The translations under genes were made by a program, and so were the position numbers. A stretch of DNA of 5,931 nucleotides from Candidatus Cloacimonadota bacterium. GTDB taxonomy: Bacteria; Muiribacteriota; UBA6191; JACPRK01. The notes below the pieces were generated by a model, which worked only from the letters and a program-made list of their open reading frames with translations, did not search any database and was not told the origin of the DNA. Below, in pieces: positions 1 through 5,866 of this stretch. Position 1 is the stretch's first letter; every line of letters begins with the position of its first letter. The stretch spans positions 1 to 5,931 of the forward strand of contig JAJFLN010000330.1 in NCBI GenBank assembly GCA_021772705.1, read 5' to 3'.

Positions 1-1243
1 AGGCATGGCCCAAGTTGTTGTGGACGTAGGCGTGAATGTCAGCCTCGGCGATACCCTTCTTGTAGGCCGCGATGGCGTCCTTGAGCTTACCGTCCTGGAG
101 CAACTTGATGCCCCTTGCGTAGTGTTCCTCGGCCTTCTCTTCGGGAGTCTTGGTCTTCGGTTTGGGCTTGGGTTTCGGCTTGAGTCGAATGGGTTTGGGA
201 GCCTCGACGACCACGGGCTTCTCGATGACCTCGCCCTCATCCACGCTGGTGGCGCTCAGGTAGATCTGTTGCACGCCGAAGGCCACCAGGACCAGGAGGA
301 GGGCCCCGCCGCCGCCGTAGAGGATCGGCTTCGAGATGGTCTGTGAGGCGGCCTCGGTCTTGACGGCATCCGCCGAAATCGGCACTGTCGGAGTCGCTCG
401 GGCCGCTGAACCCCTGCCCGCGGACAGGGGCTTGCGGCTACTCTTCGAAACCCTGGAAGGGGCGCTGGCCCGTGGCTGTTGCGGAGCTGCCGGTGGCTCC
501 TGTGCCTGCGGAGTGGCCGAGGCTTCGGCGGTCCTGCCGGCCTTGTCCTTCGCCGACGTGGCCCTGGGGCGGCTCCGGGAACTGCGGCGCCTGGGTGAAC
601 TGGCGGGAATCTTCGGATCCGACGGGGCGGCCGCGGCAGGAGGCTTCACCGGCTCAGCCTCAGGAGGAGGGGATTCCCGGCGGGCCGGAGGTGGCGGTGG
701 CGGAACCGCCTGCAGTGGAGGCGGGGAGGGGGGGGCCTGAACGGCCCGAACAGCCGGAACGGGCGGCGGCGGAGCGGCGGGCGGGGCCGCGGCGGCCAGT
801 GTGGCCCTGGCTGCCTCTTGCTCCTGGGCATCCGGGATGGCGATGGCCTGTGCGGAGCCCTCATCGAGGGACTTGATCTGCCGGATGACGTTGGCGTGCT
901 CTTCCGGGGTGATCCAGAGAACCTTCCCCAAGAGCTTCAGGTAAGTCCTCTCTTTCCCTGAGACCTTGCCGTCGGAGAAGGCCAGTTCAATGGCTCGGCG
1001 GTAGACGACCAGGGGGTCCATCTCCCCGTCGCCGGTGAGTTCGCCAGCCTTGTACTTCTCCTTGATCCGCTCCCGGACGTGCTTGTAATCCCGATCCGTC
1101 AGCTTCAGGGTCTTGCGAAGATACTGAACGGTCTTGCGTTCTTCCTGGGAGAAGGTCCCGTCGCGATAGGCTTCTTCCAGCATGATCTGGAGAATCCCGC
1201 GGCGCGAGAGGTCTTGACCCGATCGGTAGAAGTCGTCAGCCAT
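1..1243 (-). CDS. Membrane-anchored protein with two TerB-like repeats, Pro-rich linker, TM helix and TPR domain (partial, C-terminus off the left edge)
   Basis: I translated the minus strand from the ATG at 1243-1241. It stays open for 414 codons to the window edge, so the gene is 3'-truncated. An in-frame TGA at 1258-1256 with no start codon in between fixes this start; the Shine-Dalgarno is weak (GGTGA about 12 nt upstream). Residues 17-60 and 80-123 are two copies of a helical unit with the TerB-like pattern A-x2-DG-x2-S-x2-ER. Residues about 140-300 are low-complexity Ala/Pro/Arg-rich, including Pro runs. One hydrophobic segment (about 307-329, containing GGGG then LLLVLVAF) should cross the inner membrane with the N-terminus in the cytoplasm. 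A KPKPKPKPK stretch (355-363) follows, and residues 374-414 begin a TPR (ARGIKLLQDGKLKDAIAAY). TerB-like domains are known in membrane-associated and stress proteins; TPRs bind proteins. A bridging scaffold between cytoplasm and periplasm is inferred. It is divergent from the pilin operon, so a shared role is plausible but unproven. Confidence 0.85.
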   Translation of the reverse strand, partial: MADDFYRSGQDLSRRGILQIMLEEAYRDGTFSQEERKTVQYLRKTLKLTDRDYKHVRERIKEKYKAGELTGDGEMDPLVVYRRAIELAFSDGKVSGKERTYLKLLGKVLWITPEEHANVIRQIKSLDEGSAQAIAIPDAQEQEAARATLAAAAPPAAPPPPVPAVRAVQAPPSPPPLQAVPPPPPPARRESPPPEAEPVKPPAAAAPSDPKIPASSPRRRSSRSRPRATSAKDKAGRTAEASATPQAQEPPAAPQQPRASAPSRVSKSSRKPLSAGRGSAARATPTVPISADAVKTEAASQTISKPILYGGGGALLLVLVAFGVQQIYLSATSVDEGEVIEKPVVVEAPKPIRLKPKPKPKPKTKTPEEKAEEHYARGIKLLQDGKLKDAIAAYKKGIAEADIHAYVHNNLGHA

Positions 1244-1247
1244 TCCG

Positions 1248-1257
1248 GAACATGTTC
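1248..1257. promoter_or_regulatory. 10-bp perfect palindrome next to the minus-strand start codon
   Basis: GAACATGTTC is its own reverse complement and ends 4 bp upstream of the minus-strand ATG. A protein bound here would block initiation of the TerB/TPR gene. The half-sites GAAC/GTTC recall the Gram-positive LexA box, but that box has a 4-bp spacer and this one has 2 bp, so a LexA assignment is not supported. It could be coincidental. Confidence 0.2.
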
Positions 1258-1358
1258 ACCATAAACCCTGGGGTGCTGCAAGTGCCAGAAGGGGATCGGG
1301 GTCACGAGTTGTCCGGCGAATCGGGAACCCGACCGTCCTCGATCGACTCTCACTGGAC

Positions 1359-1367
1359 TGGTATGCT
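1359..1367 (+). promoter_or_regulatory. Possible extended -10 element for the lipoprotein-pilin operon
   Basis: TGGTATGCT fits an extended -10 (TGn followed by TATGCT, four of six matches to TATAAT). It would start transcription near 1374, leaving a 5' leader of roughly 25-30 nt before the ATG at 1401. The matching -35 position (about 1339-1344, TCGATC) is poor, which is tolerated with extended -10 promoters. This is the best candidate in the gap but remains weak. Confidence 0.25.
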
Positions 1368-1400
1368 GTCCTGAACTCCCCTTTTCACTCCTCAAGCGAC

Positions 1401-2144
1401 ATGACACGGATTCTGATGCTCTTGTTCCTGGCCACGTTCCTCGCGGCCGGCTGCTGCCGTGACGAGCGGCCCGTGACGGACACGGGCGATTCGGACCCGG
1501 TCCTGGAAGATGCCGGAGAGGCGCTGGATCTGGAACCGGTACCGGTGGCTGAAGACGCCGTGGAGGAGCCGGCCTCGGACCCCTTCGGGGACGAGCGCAA
1601 GCTGGCGGAGTTGAAGGACTTGCACGAGGAAGGCCGGTACTCATACCTCATTCCACCGGCTGAGTCCCTGCTGCGCCGGACCGATCTGGACCCGAAGATG
1701 CGGATCGAGCTGGCCTACCTGTTGGCCAAGTCCTACAAGGCGATCGGGGAGCACCGGAAGGCCGAGGAGATGCGGAACACCCTGAAGCAACTGAGGGAGC
1801 AGCACCTGGCGAGCAAGAGGTTGGCGGCTCAGCGGTCCCTCAGGACCCGGGTCCGGAAGATCGTCGCCGATATGCGCCAGGGCGGTCTGGAGCAGCTCCC
1901 TGAGGAGCTGCAGGTCCGGCAGAACGAGTTGATAGACCAGGAGCTGAACCGTGCCCTGCCGGAGGCGGTCCTGGTCCTCGATGCCCTGGGAGGGGGAACG
2001 ATTCACTGCTCCCGGGATGCTGAGGCACTGCAGTCATGCGTGGAGGACGTGTTGATAGGAGGCGAGCCCCCGATCCTGAGCCACGATACGGAGTTCGACT
2101 TTTACTACGTCATCGAGGAAGAGATACCGCCGGAGGTACGATGA
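1401..2144 (+). CDS. Putative outer- or inner-membrane lipoprotein with acidic linker and TPR-like helices
   Basis: The 247-residue product begins with a short lipoprotein signal: R3, a hydrophobic core (I4-A16) and a lipobox AAGC with Cys18 as the predicted lipidated residue, followed by another Cys (C19). Residue +2 is not Asp, so Lol-type export to the outer membrane is possible. Residues 20-66 are a disordered-looking linker with 17 Asp/Glu and few basic residues. Residues about 68-131 form helical repeats of TPR type; the second (100-131) has the A105, Y112, G116, A121 pattern. Residues 132-195 continue as charged helix, and the C-terminus carries C203 and C213, which could form a local disulfide. 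The start lacks a clear Shine-Dalgarno, but no alternative keeps the signal peptide. It is first in the operon, 43 bp before the K/X-like gene. TPR lipoproteins such as PilF (PilW in Neisseria) serve as pilotins in type IV pili; a similar accessory role is inferred from position and architecture, not from recognised homology. Confidence 0.8.
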   Translation: MTRILMLLFLATFLAAGCCRDERPVTDTGDSDPVLEDAGEALDLEPVPVAEDAVEEPASDPFGDERKLAELKDLHEEGRYSYLIPPAESLLRRTDLDPKMRIELAYLLAKSYKAIGEHRKAEEMRNTLKQLREQHLASKRLAAQRSLRTRVRKIVADMRQGGLEQLPEELQVRQNELIDQELNRALPEAVLVLDALGGGTIHCSRDAEALQSCVEDVLIGGEPPILSHDTEFDFYYVIEEEIPPEVR

Positions 2145-2161
2145 GCCCCATCATGGTTGAC

Positions 2162-2176
2162 GGAACAAGGAGTTCC
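2162..2176 (+). promoter_or_regulatory. Ribosome-binding site in the loop of a small hairpin before the large pilin-like gene
   Basis: GGAAC and GTTCC form a perfect 5-bp stem around the loop AAGGA, so the Shine-Dalgarno AAGGAG (2167-2172) sits mostly in the loop. It lies 15 nt before the GTG at 2188 and 24 nt before the ATG at 2197, both longer than usual. This favours the GTG, but neither start is well supported by spacing. Confidence 0.35.
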
Positions 2177-2187
2177 CCCACTTCGTA

Positions 2188-4719
2188 GTGATAGGCATGT
2201 TCAGACGACGACAGATCCGAGGCGTGATCCTCTATTACGCCATGGCCTTGCTGGTGGTGCTCAGCATCCTGGCGGGAATGTTGATCTTCCTGGGAGGCCG
2301 CGAGGTCGACCAGTCGATCTACGTGTACCAGTCGGAGGTGATCACCAACCTGGCCGAAGCGGCGGCGGAGGAAGTCTTCTATAACATCGTGCAGCAGCTG
2401 AACATTCGAGCGCCGGGAAACCGGATCTACGACCAGGTCCGGGCCTCGGGAGCCGAGGTCATCGTCATCGATTCGGAGTACCTCAAACAGATCTCCGCCA
2501 ACGCCCGGCGAACCGCCATGGAGGACTTCGGGATCGAAGAGGACAAGTTCGTCGTTGAAGGGAGGATCACGGACATCGAGCCCTTCGATATTCCGGGATT
2601 CACCAAGTTCAAGGATCCCATCGAGAAGAACGGCAAGCTGCAGATCGACATCAGCATCGAATTCACCCAGGACGGCAAGGCGTCGCTGAAGAAGACTGTC
2701 GTCGTGTCCAGGCCCTTCAAGGTTGTCCGGACATCGATCCCCGTCCTGTCGGAGTGCACCCTCTTCGTCAACAATCAGGCCGTGGACTACTTCGCCAATA
2801 CGGAGTCCATCTTCGGCTACCAGGCCGGGGACGTCCCGAACCCTCAGAAGTCCCTGGTCCTGGACCACGGCTGGGCAGGGACGGGTCAGCAGACATTCAA
2901 GAAGTCGGAGTTTACCAGCTACTTCGAGACCGACGTGGTGGCCAAGGGAGCCGTGCCTCCCGGCCGGGTGTTCATCAACAAGGGCATCGTCCCCCTCACC
3001 AACGGCGATCGCTCCAGCGGCGCTTTGCAGAAGACGTTCCACTCGGCGGAGTCCGAGTTCTTGCCCCAGCAGGTACAGATTCCCCTGAAGGCACTCAAGG
3101 AAGTCCTGGAGAAGAAGTTCAGCGAGGCCTCCGTCGCCGCCGCCAACGCCGAAGCCGAGCGGCGCCAGTCGGAGGATGCGCTCCTGGAGACCACCTCGGC
3201 CCCCGAGACCGATGGGGTGACCTCCTCGGCGATTCCCGGCAAGGGCGACATCGTGTTCCGCTATGTAGGCCACGGCCGGGAGCTCTACCAGACAGAGGAT
3301 CAGTTGAAGGAGCAGTTGGACGGCAAGAAGGTCGCCAGCTACTCCAGTTACTTCGGTGCCTATGCCGAAGGAGCCTGGAAGACCGGCAGCGGAGGCCCAT
3401 CTGGGACGAGCCAGGGGGCTCCCAACCCGGCGCTCTCGGGCCTGGATCTGTTCGGCAACGTGGTGGAGAAGGAGAAGGGCAAGGCCGTCGAGGGTGAGGG
3501 ATTCTTCGGCAAGCTCTGGGCAGGCATCAAGAAGATCACCTCGAGCCTCCTCTCCAAGCTGTACTCCAACTACCGGATCCGGATCAGTCCCACCCTGGTG
3601 TACGGCGACGTGGTCAGCTCCTACTTCATGGTGCGGGACTACATGGAAACGGGCTGGTGGGACAAGATGAAGAACACCTTCAGCTTGAATCCGAACCAGT
3701 ATCAGCTGCCTTACTTTCCTCCGGGCTTCCTGAGTGGCCTGGACCCCGAGAAGCCGCTGAGCAAGGAGTCCGAGCTTCCCGACGCCTGGCCGAAGAAGGT
3801 GAAGGAGCGGTGGCTGAAGTTGCCGGAGGGACTGAGGAAGCCCCAGTTCTACATCACCATGAGCGCCACCGTGGAAGCTCGTCCCACTTACGGTCTGGGG
3901 CCGGAATACCTGAACCAGATCCCCGAAGGGGCCAACTTCACGCCCTACAACCTGTCCCTTCTGGAGTTCCTGATCCCAGAGGCAGAGTCGCCCCTCCGGT
4001 CCCACATGGACCTCTTCTCGTCCAAGGGCTACTTCTTCTTCAGAAACGTGCTGGACAAGAAGTTCGCACCCCAGACCAGCCCGTTCAAGGAGTATGACTC
4101 CCCCCTGACAGACTTCAATCCCTTCCTGTTCTTCGTCAAGGCGACGGACTACATCGCCAGTCTCTACGATCCCAGGAACCCGAAGGTGAACCAGTTCTAT
4201 CGCAAGTACTACCTGCCGGAGGAGAAGGTCTTCGACCTGAACGGAGTCATCTACATCACCGGTACGGAGCCGCTGGTCTTCGCCAACAACAAGTACAAGG
4301 GCAAGGCAATCATCATTACCTTCGGTCCCGTGGTGTTCAAGGGCTTCATGGTCAAACACGAGGACAATGATAAGCCGAAGGACCCGGACAAGAACGCCCT
4401 GCTGACAATCGTCGCCTTGGGAGGCATCCAGGTCGAGACCTCCGAGCGGATTGATGCTCAACTCTACAGCTACATCTACCCCTTGCAGGTGAAGGCGGGC
4501 AACAAGCTGAATCTTTACGGGTCCCTGGGCTGTAACTTCCTGGACATGTCCATGATCCCTGACGGGGGACGGATCGTCTTCGACTACAGCTACCACATCG
4601 ATCACACCGCCCCTCAGCTGAAGCGGGACCCGCACTACTACGTCTCCGTGACCAACGAGATCAAGAGCTACGACTACTCCATCAAAAGAGTCTATGCCGT
4701 GGAGGCCACCGACCAGTGA
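2188..4719 (+). CDS. Very large PilX/GspK-like minor pilin (pseudopilin tip subunit) with beta-rich C-terminal domain
   Basis: The 843-residue product has a basic N-terminus (RRRQIRG, residues 6-12), one hydrophobic helix (about 13-35) and then an amphipathic segment with LAEAAAEEVFY (55-65). That is the layout of PilX/GspK proteins, whose leader ends in (Q)RG and whose helix is followed by an A-E-A-A motif. If cleaved after G12, mature residue 5 is Tyr, not Glu; GspK is the pseudopilin known to lack Glu5 and to cap the I-J-K tip complex. Typical PilX or GspK proteins are about 150-350 residues, so this one is much longer. Residues 115-185 look like beta strands. Residues 312-348 are a charged Ala/Glu-rich insert, 399-414 a Gly/Ser/Pro linker and 440-459 an amphipathic helix. 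Residues 681-805 are repeated short beta strands alternating with Gly turns, resembling the C-terminal beta-solenoid-like region of many PilX-type proteins. There are only two Cys, C190 and C782. In-frame TGA at 2158 limits the start to GTG 2188 or ATG 2197; both retain the helix. The 3' end overlaps the next gene by 4 nt. The PilX/GspK assignment rests on N-terminal pattern and gene context. Confidence 0.8.
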   Translation: MIGMFRRRQIRGVILYYAMALLVVLSILAGMLIFLGGREVDQSIYVYQSEVITNLAEAAAEEVFYNIVQQLNIRAPGNRIYDQVRASGAEVIVIDSEYLKQISANARRTAMEDFGIEEDKFVVEGRITDIEPFDIPGFTKFKDPIEKNGKLQIDISIEFTQDGKASLKKTVVVSRPFKVVRTSIPVLSECTLFVNNQAVDYFANTESIFGYQAGDVPNPQKSLVLDHGWAGTGQQTFKKSEFTSYFETDVVAKGAVPPGRVFINKGIVPLTNGDRSSGALQKTFHSAESEFLPQQVQIPLKALKEVLEKKFSEASVAAANAEAERRQSEDALLETTSAPETDGVTSSAIPGKGDIVFRYVGHGRELYQTEDQLKEQLDGKKVASYSSYFGAYAEGAWKTGSGGPSGTSQGAPNPALSGLDLFGNVVEKEKGKAVEGEGFFGKLWAGIKKITSSLLSKLYSNYRIRISPTLVYGDVVSSYFMVRDYMETGWWDKMKNTFSLNPNQYQLPYFPPGFLSGLDPEKPLSKESELPDAWPKKVKERWLKLPEGLRKPQFYITMSATVEARPTYGLGPEYLNQIPEGANFTPYNLSLLEFLIPEAESPLRSHMDLFSSKGYFFFRNVLDKKFAPQTSPFKEYDSPLTDFNPFLFFVKATDYIASLYDPRNPKVNQFYRKYYLPEEKVFDLNGVIYITGTEPLVFANNKYKGKAIIITFGPVVFKGFMVKHEDNDKPKDPDKNALLTIVALGGIQVETSERIDAQLYSYIYPLQVKAGNKLNLYGSLGCNFLDMSMIPDGGRIVFDYSYHIDHTAPQLKRDPHYYVSVTNEIKSYDYSIKRVYAVEATDQ
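4701..4705 (+). promoter_or_regulatory. Shine-Dalgarno for the PilV/GspI-like prepilin
   Basis: GGAGG lies inside the 3' end of the large upstream gene, 10 nt before the GTG at 4716. This site matters because it supports the GTG over the ATG at 4746, which would begin at the first mature residue and remove the prepilin leader. The GTGA overlap (start 4716-4718, upstream stop 4717-4719) points to translational coupling. Confidence 0.65.
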
Positions 4720-5165
4720 GACACGAAGGTTACCGGCGGAAGGGCATGACGATCGTGGAGATCCTGGTGACCCTCGTCATCATCGGGGCGAGCTTCACTC
4801 CCATTATCGGGATGCTCTCCATGTCGACCCACAAGATCTACTGGGGCGGCGACGAGACTCACGCTACCATCCTGGCCTCCGACATCCTGGAGGTCATTCG
4901 CGGCGCCCCCTACGATGCCTTCTTCTGGAAGGACGAGGAGGTGGGGATGACCCTGCAGGACATCTTCAAGAAGCACCCCATCCCCCAGACTCATGACCTG
5001 GACAAGTACGATTCCCGGTTCACCATCATCGCCGATGTCACCGCAGCCGGTGACCTGCCACCTTCGCAGTTGAAGCGGGTCAAGGTGATCGTGACCTGGA
5101 AGGACAAGAAGACCGACAAGCCGCGAAGCATCGCGCTGGTTTCATTCTATGGCCGCCCCAGGTAA
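4716..5165 (+). CDS. PilV/GspI-like type IV prepilin (minor pseudopilin)
   Basis: The 149-residue product carries a class III prepilin signal. The leader (residues 1-10) is basic and ends RRKG, the predicted cleavage is G10|M11, and mature residue 5 is Glu (E15), the residue needed for filament assembly and N-methylation by prepilin peptidase. The hydrophobic helix runs about 16-34 and contains P29, a proline seen in pilins. Residues 50-69 (A-x2-LASDILE-x-IRG) match the conserved segment after the helix in PilV/GspI proteins, and the C-terminal strands (about 121-146, with VIVTWKDKK) match their usual final beta sheet. Length is typical for minor pilins. It follows the K/X-like gene with a 4-nt overlap and precedes the J/W-like gene, which supports an I-type role at the filament tip. 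It would be inserted in the inner membrane, then polymerised. Confidence 0.88.
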   Translation: MRHEGYRRKGMTIVEILVTLVIIGASFTPIIGMLSMSTHKIYWGGDETHATILASDILEVIRGAPYDAFFWKDEEVGMTLQDIFKKHPIPQTHDLDKYDSRFTIIADVTAAGDLPPSQLKRVKVIVTWKDKKTDKPRSIALVSFYGRPR

Positions 5166-5838
5166 GACCTCCGGGAATCTCATGGATCGTCATGGCACGA
5201 CTCTGGTCGAGATCCTGTTCGTCATGATCCTCACGTCGATCGTGATGATCCTGTTCTACGGCATGTTCACCTCCACATCGATCCGGGCAGTCGGGCTGCA
5301 GAAGCGAGCCGATGGACAGGAGGCGGTGCGGATTCTCCTGGCCCGGATCCGGCAGGAGCTGAAGAGCGCCATCGGCCTGGTGGACATCCAGAAGAATGGC
5401 CGGATACTCACGATTCCTCTGGAGGACAGGAGCCGGGAGCCCGATGACCTGCGGCGCTTCTACTACAGCCAGTACGAGTACAATCCGGACCAGAAGGAAG
5501 TGATCTACCGCAAGTTGAACCGCCAGCGCGGCGGTCCACTGGAGGAGCGGCTATGGCTCGGCGGCAAGACACAAATCCTCAATTTCTATGCCTTCGCCAC
5601 CAGCGAGAACGAGCGGATTCTATTCCAGTACTACCGGGTTGTCCTGGAGTTGGATCACTTCGACGTGAAGCTGAAACCCAAGAAGACCAAGGAAGAGCTG
5701 GCCGCCTCAGGCGGAGGCTACGTGGATCCCGCCGACCTGAATCCGCGGGAGGTGGTCCACTCCATCACCACTGTATACCCCAGAAGGGTGAACATGGAGT
5801 TGAGGATCGAAGTGCCTCAGGAGGGGGGGAGCATTTAG
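5149..5838 (+). CDS. PilW/GspJ-like type IV prepilin (minor pseudopilin)
   Basis: The product is 229 residues if started at ATG 5149. The prepilin site is DRHG|TTLVE, with cleavage after G16 and Glu at mature position 5 (E21). The hydrophobic helix is about 22-40. After it comes a Q-E-A-x-R-x-LLARIRQEL stretch (57-71), the pattern typical of PilW/GspJ. A long mixed alpha/beta region follows, with the J-like later strands and a low-complexity Lys/Glu section near 172-190. The 5149 start overlaps the previous gene by 17 nt and has no Shine-Dalgarno. An internal ATG at 5182 would give the compact leader MDRHG with GGGAA (5173-5177) just upstream, and is a good alternative; the mature protein is identical. 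Together with the I- and K-like neighbours it would form a tip complex. Pilus and type II-like secretion cannot be separated from this gene alone. Confidence 0.87.
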   Translation: MAAPGKTSGNLMDRHGTTLVEILFVMILTSIVMILFYGMFTSTSIRAVGLQKRADGQEAVRILLARIRQELKSAIGLVDIQKNGRILTIPLEDRSREPDDLRRFYYSQYEYNPDQKEVIYRKLNRQRGGPLEERLWLGGKTQILNFYAFATSENERILFQYYRVVLELDHFDVKLKPKKTKEELAASGGGYVDPADLNPREVVHSITTVYPRRVNMELRIEVPQEGGSI

Positions 5839-5866
5839 GGGTAATACCGGTGAAGCCAGCTCCCCC
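5825..5866 (+). other. Inverted repeat spanning the stop codon of the last pilin gene
   Basis: GGGGGAGC (5825-5832) and GCTCCCCC (5859-5866) are perfect 8-bp complements separated by 26 nt. The stop codon TAG (5836-5838) lies in the loop. No T-tract follows, so it does not look like a standard intrinsic terminator; it might slow or protect the 3' end of the transcript, or be chance in G/C-run-rich DNA. Confidence 0.25.

Larger units (their letters stand above)
1244..1400. promoter_or_regulatory. Divergent intergenic region between the TerB/TPR gene and the pilin-lipoprotein operon
   Basis: This 157-bp gap separates two divergently transcribed genes and must hold the promoters for at least the minus-strand gene and probably the whole plus-strand operon. 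I see no convincing consensus sigma-70 -35/-10 pair in either direction. It contains three short palindromes: GAACATGTTC (1248-1257), TCGGG-AA-CCCGA (1321-1332) and TCGATCGA (1339-1346). Any of these could be a dimeric regulator site, but each is short enough to occur by chance. No open reading frame of note lies in it. Confidence 0.6.

Noticed and set aside
5..740. Plus-strand open frames in the first 740 bases
   Set aside because: They are shadows of the minus-strand TerB/TPR gene; their products are low-complexity and lack motifs, whereas the minus frame gives duplicated domains, a TM helix and a TPR.
646..864. Minus-strand 72-codon frame rich in Arg and Pro
   Set aside because: It lies in another frame of the Pro-rich linker. 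The main frame stays open through it, so there is no frameshift to explain.
1248..1257. LexA/SOS box
   Set aside because: The half-sites match GAAC/GTTC but the spacer is 2 bp, not the 4 bp of the Gram-positive box, and the E. coli-type CTG-N10-CAG is absent.
1271..1290. Possible sigma-54 promoter (TGGCAC on the minus strand) for the TerB/TPR gene
   Set aside because: The TGGCAC is followed immediately by TTGC, not at the required spacing for the -12 element, so the -24/-12 geometry fails.
1105..1644. Minus-strand 179-codon frame across the divergent intergenic region
   Set aside because: It overlaps both flanking genes in other frames, has an Arg/Pro/Ser-rich random-looking composition and shows no start-site support.
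2110..4635. 841-codon open frame on the minus strand, opposite the large pilin-like gene
   Set aside because: It is in exact codon register with the sense gene, so it is open simply because TTA, CTA and TCA are avoided. Its product is a monotonous Leu/Val/Asp/Gly-rich chain with no domain pattern, while the sense frame has a membrane helix, PilX-like motif and operon overlaps.
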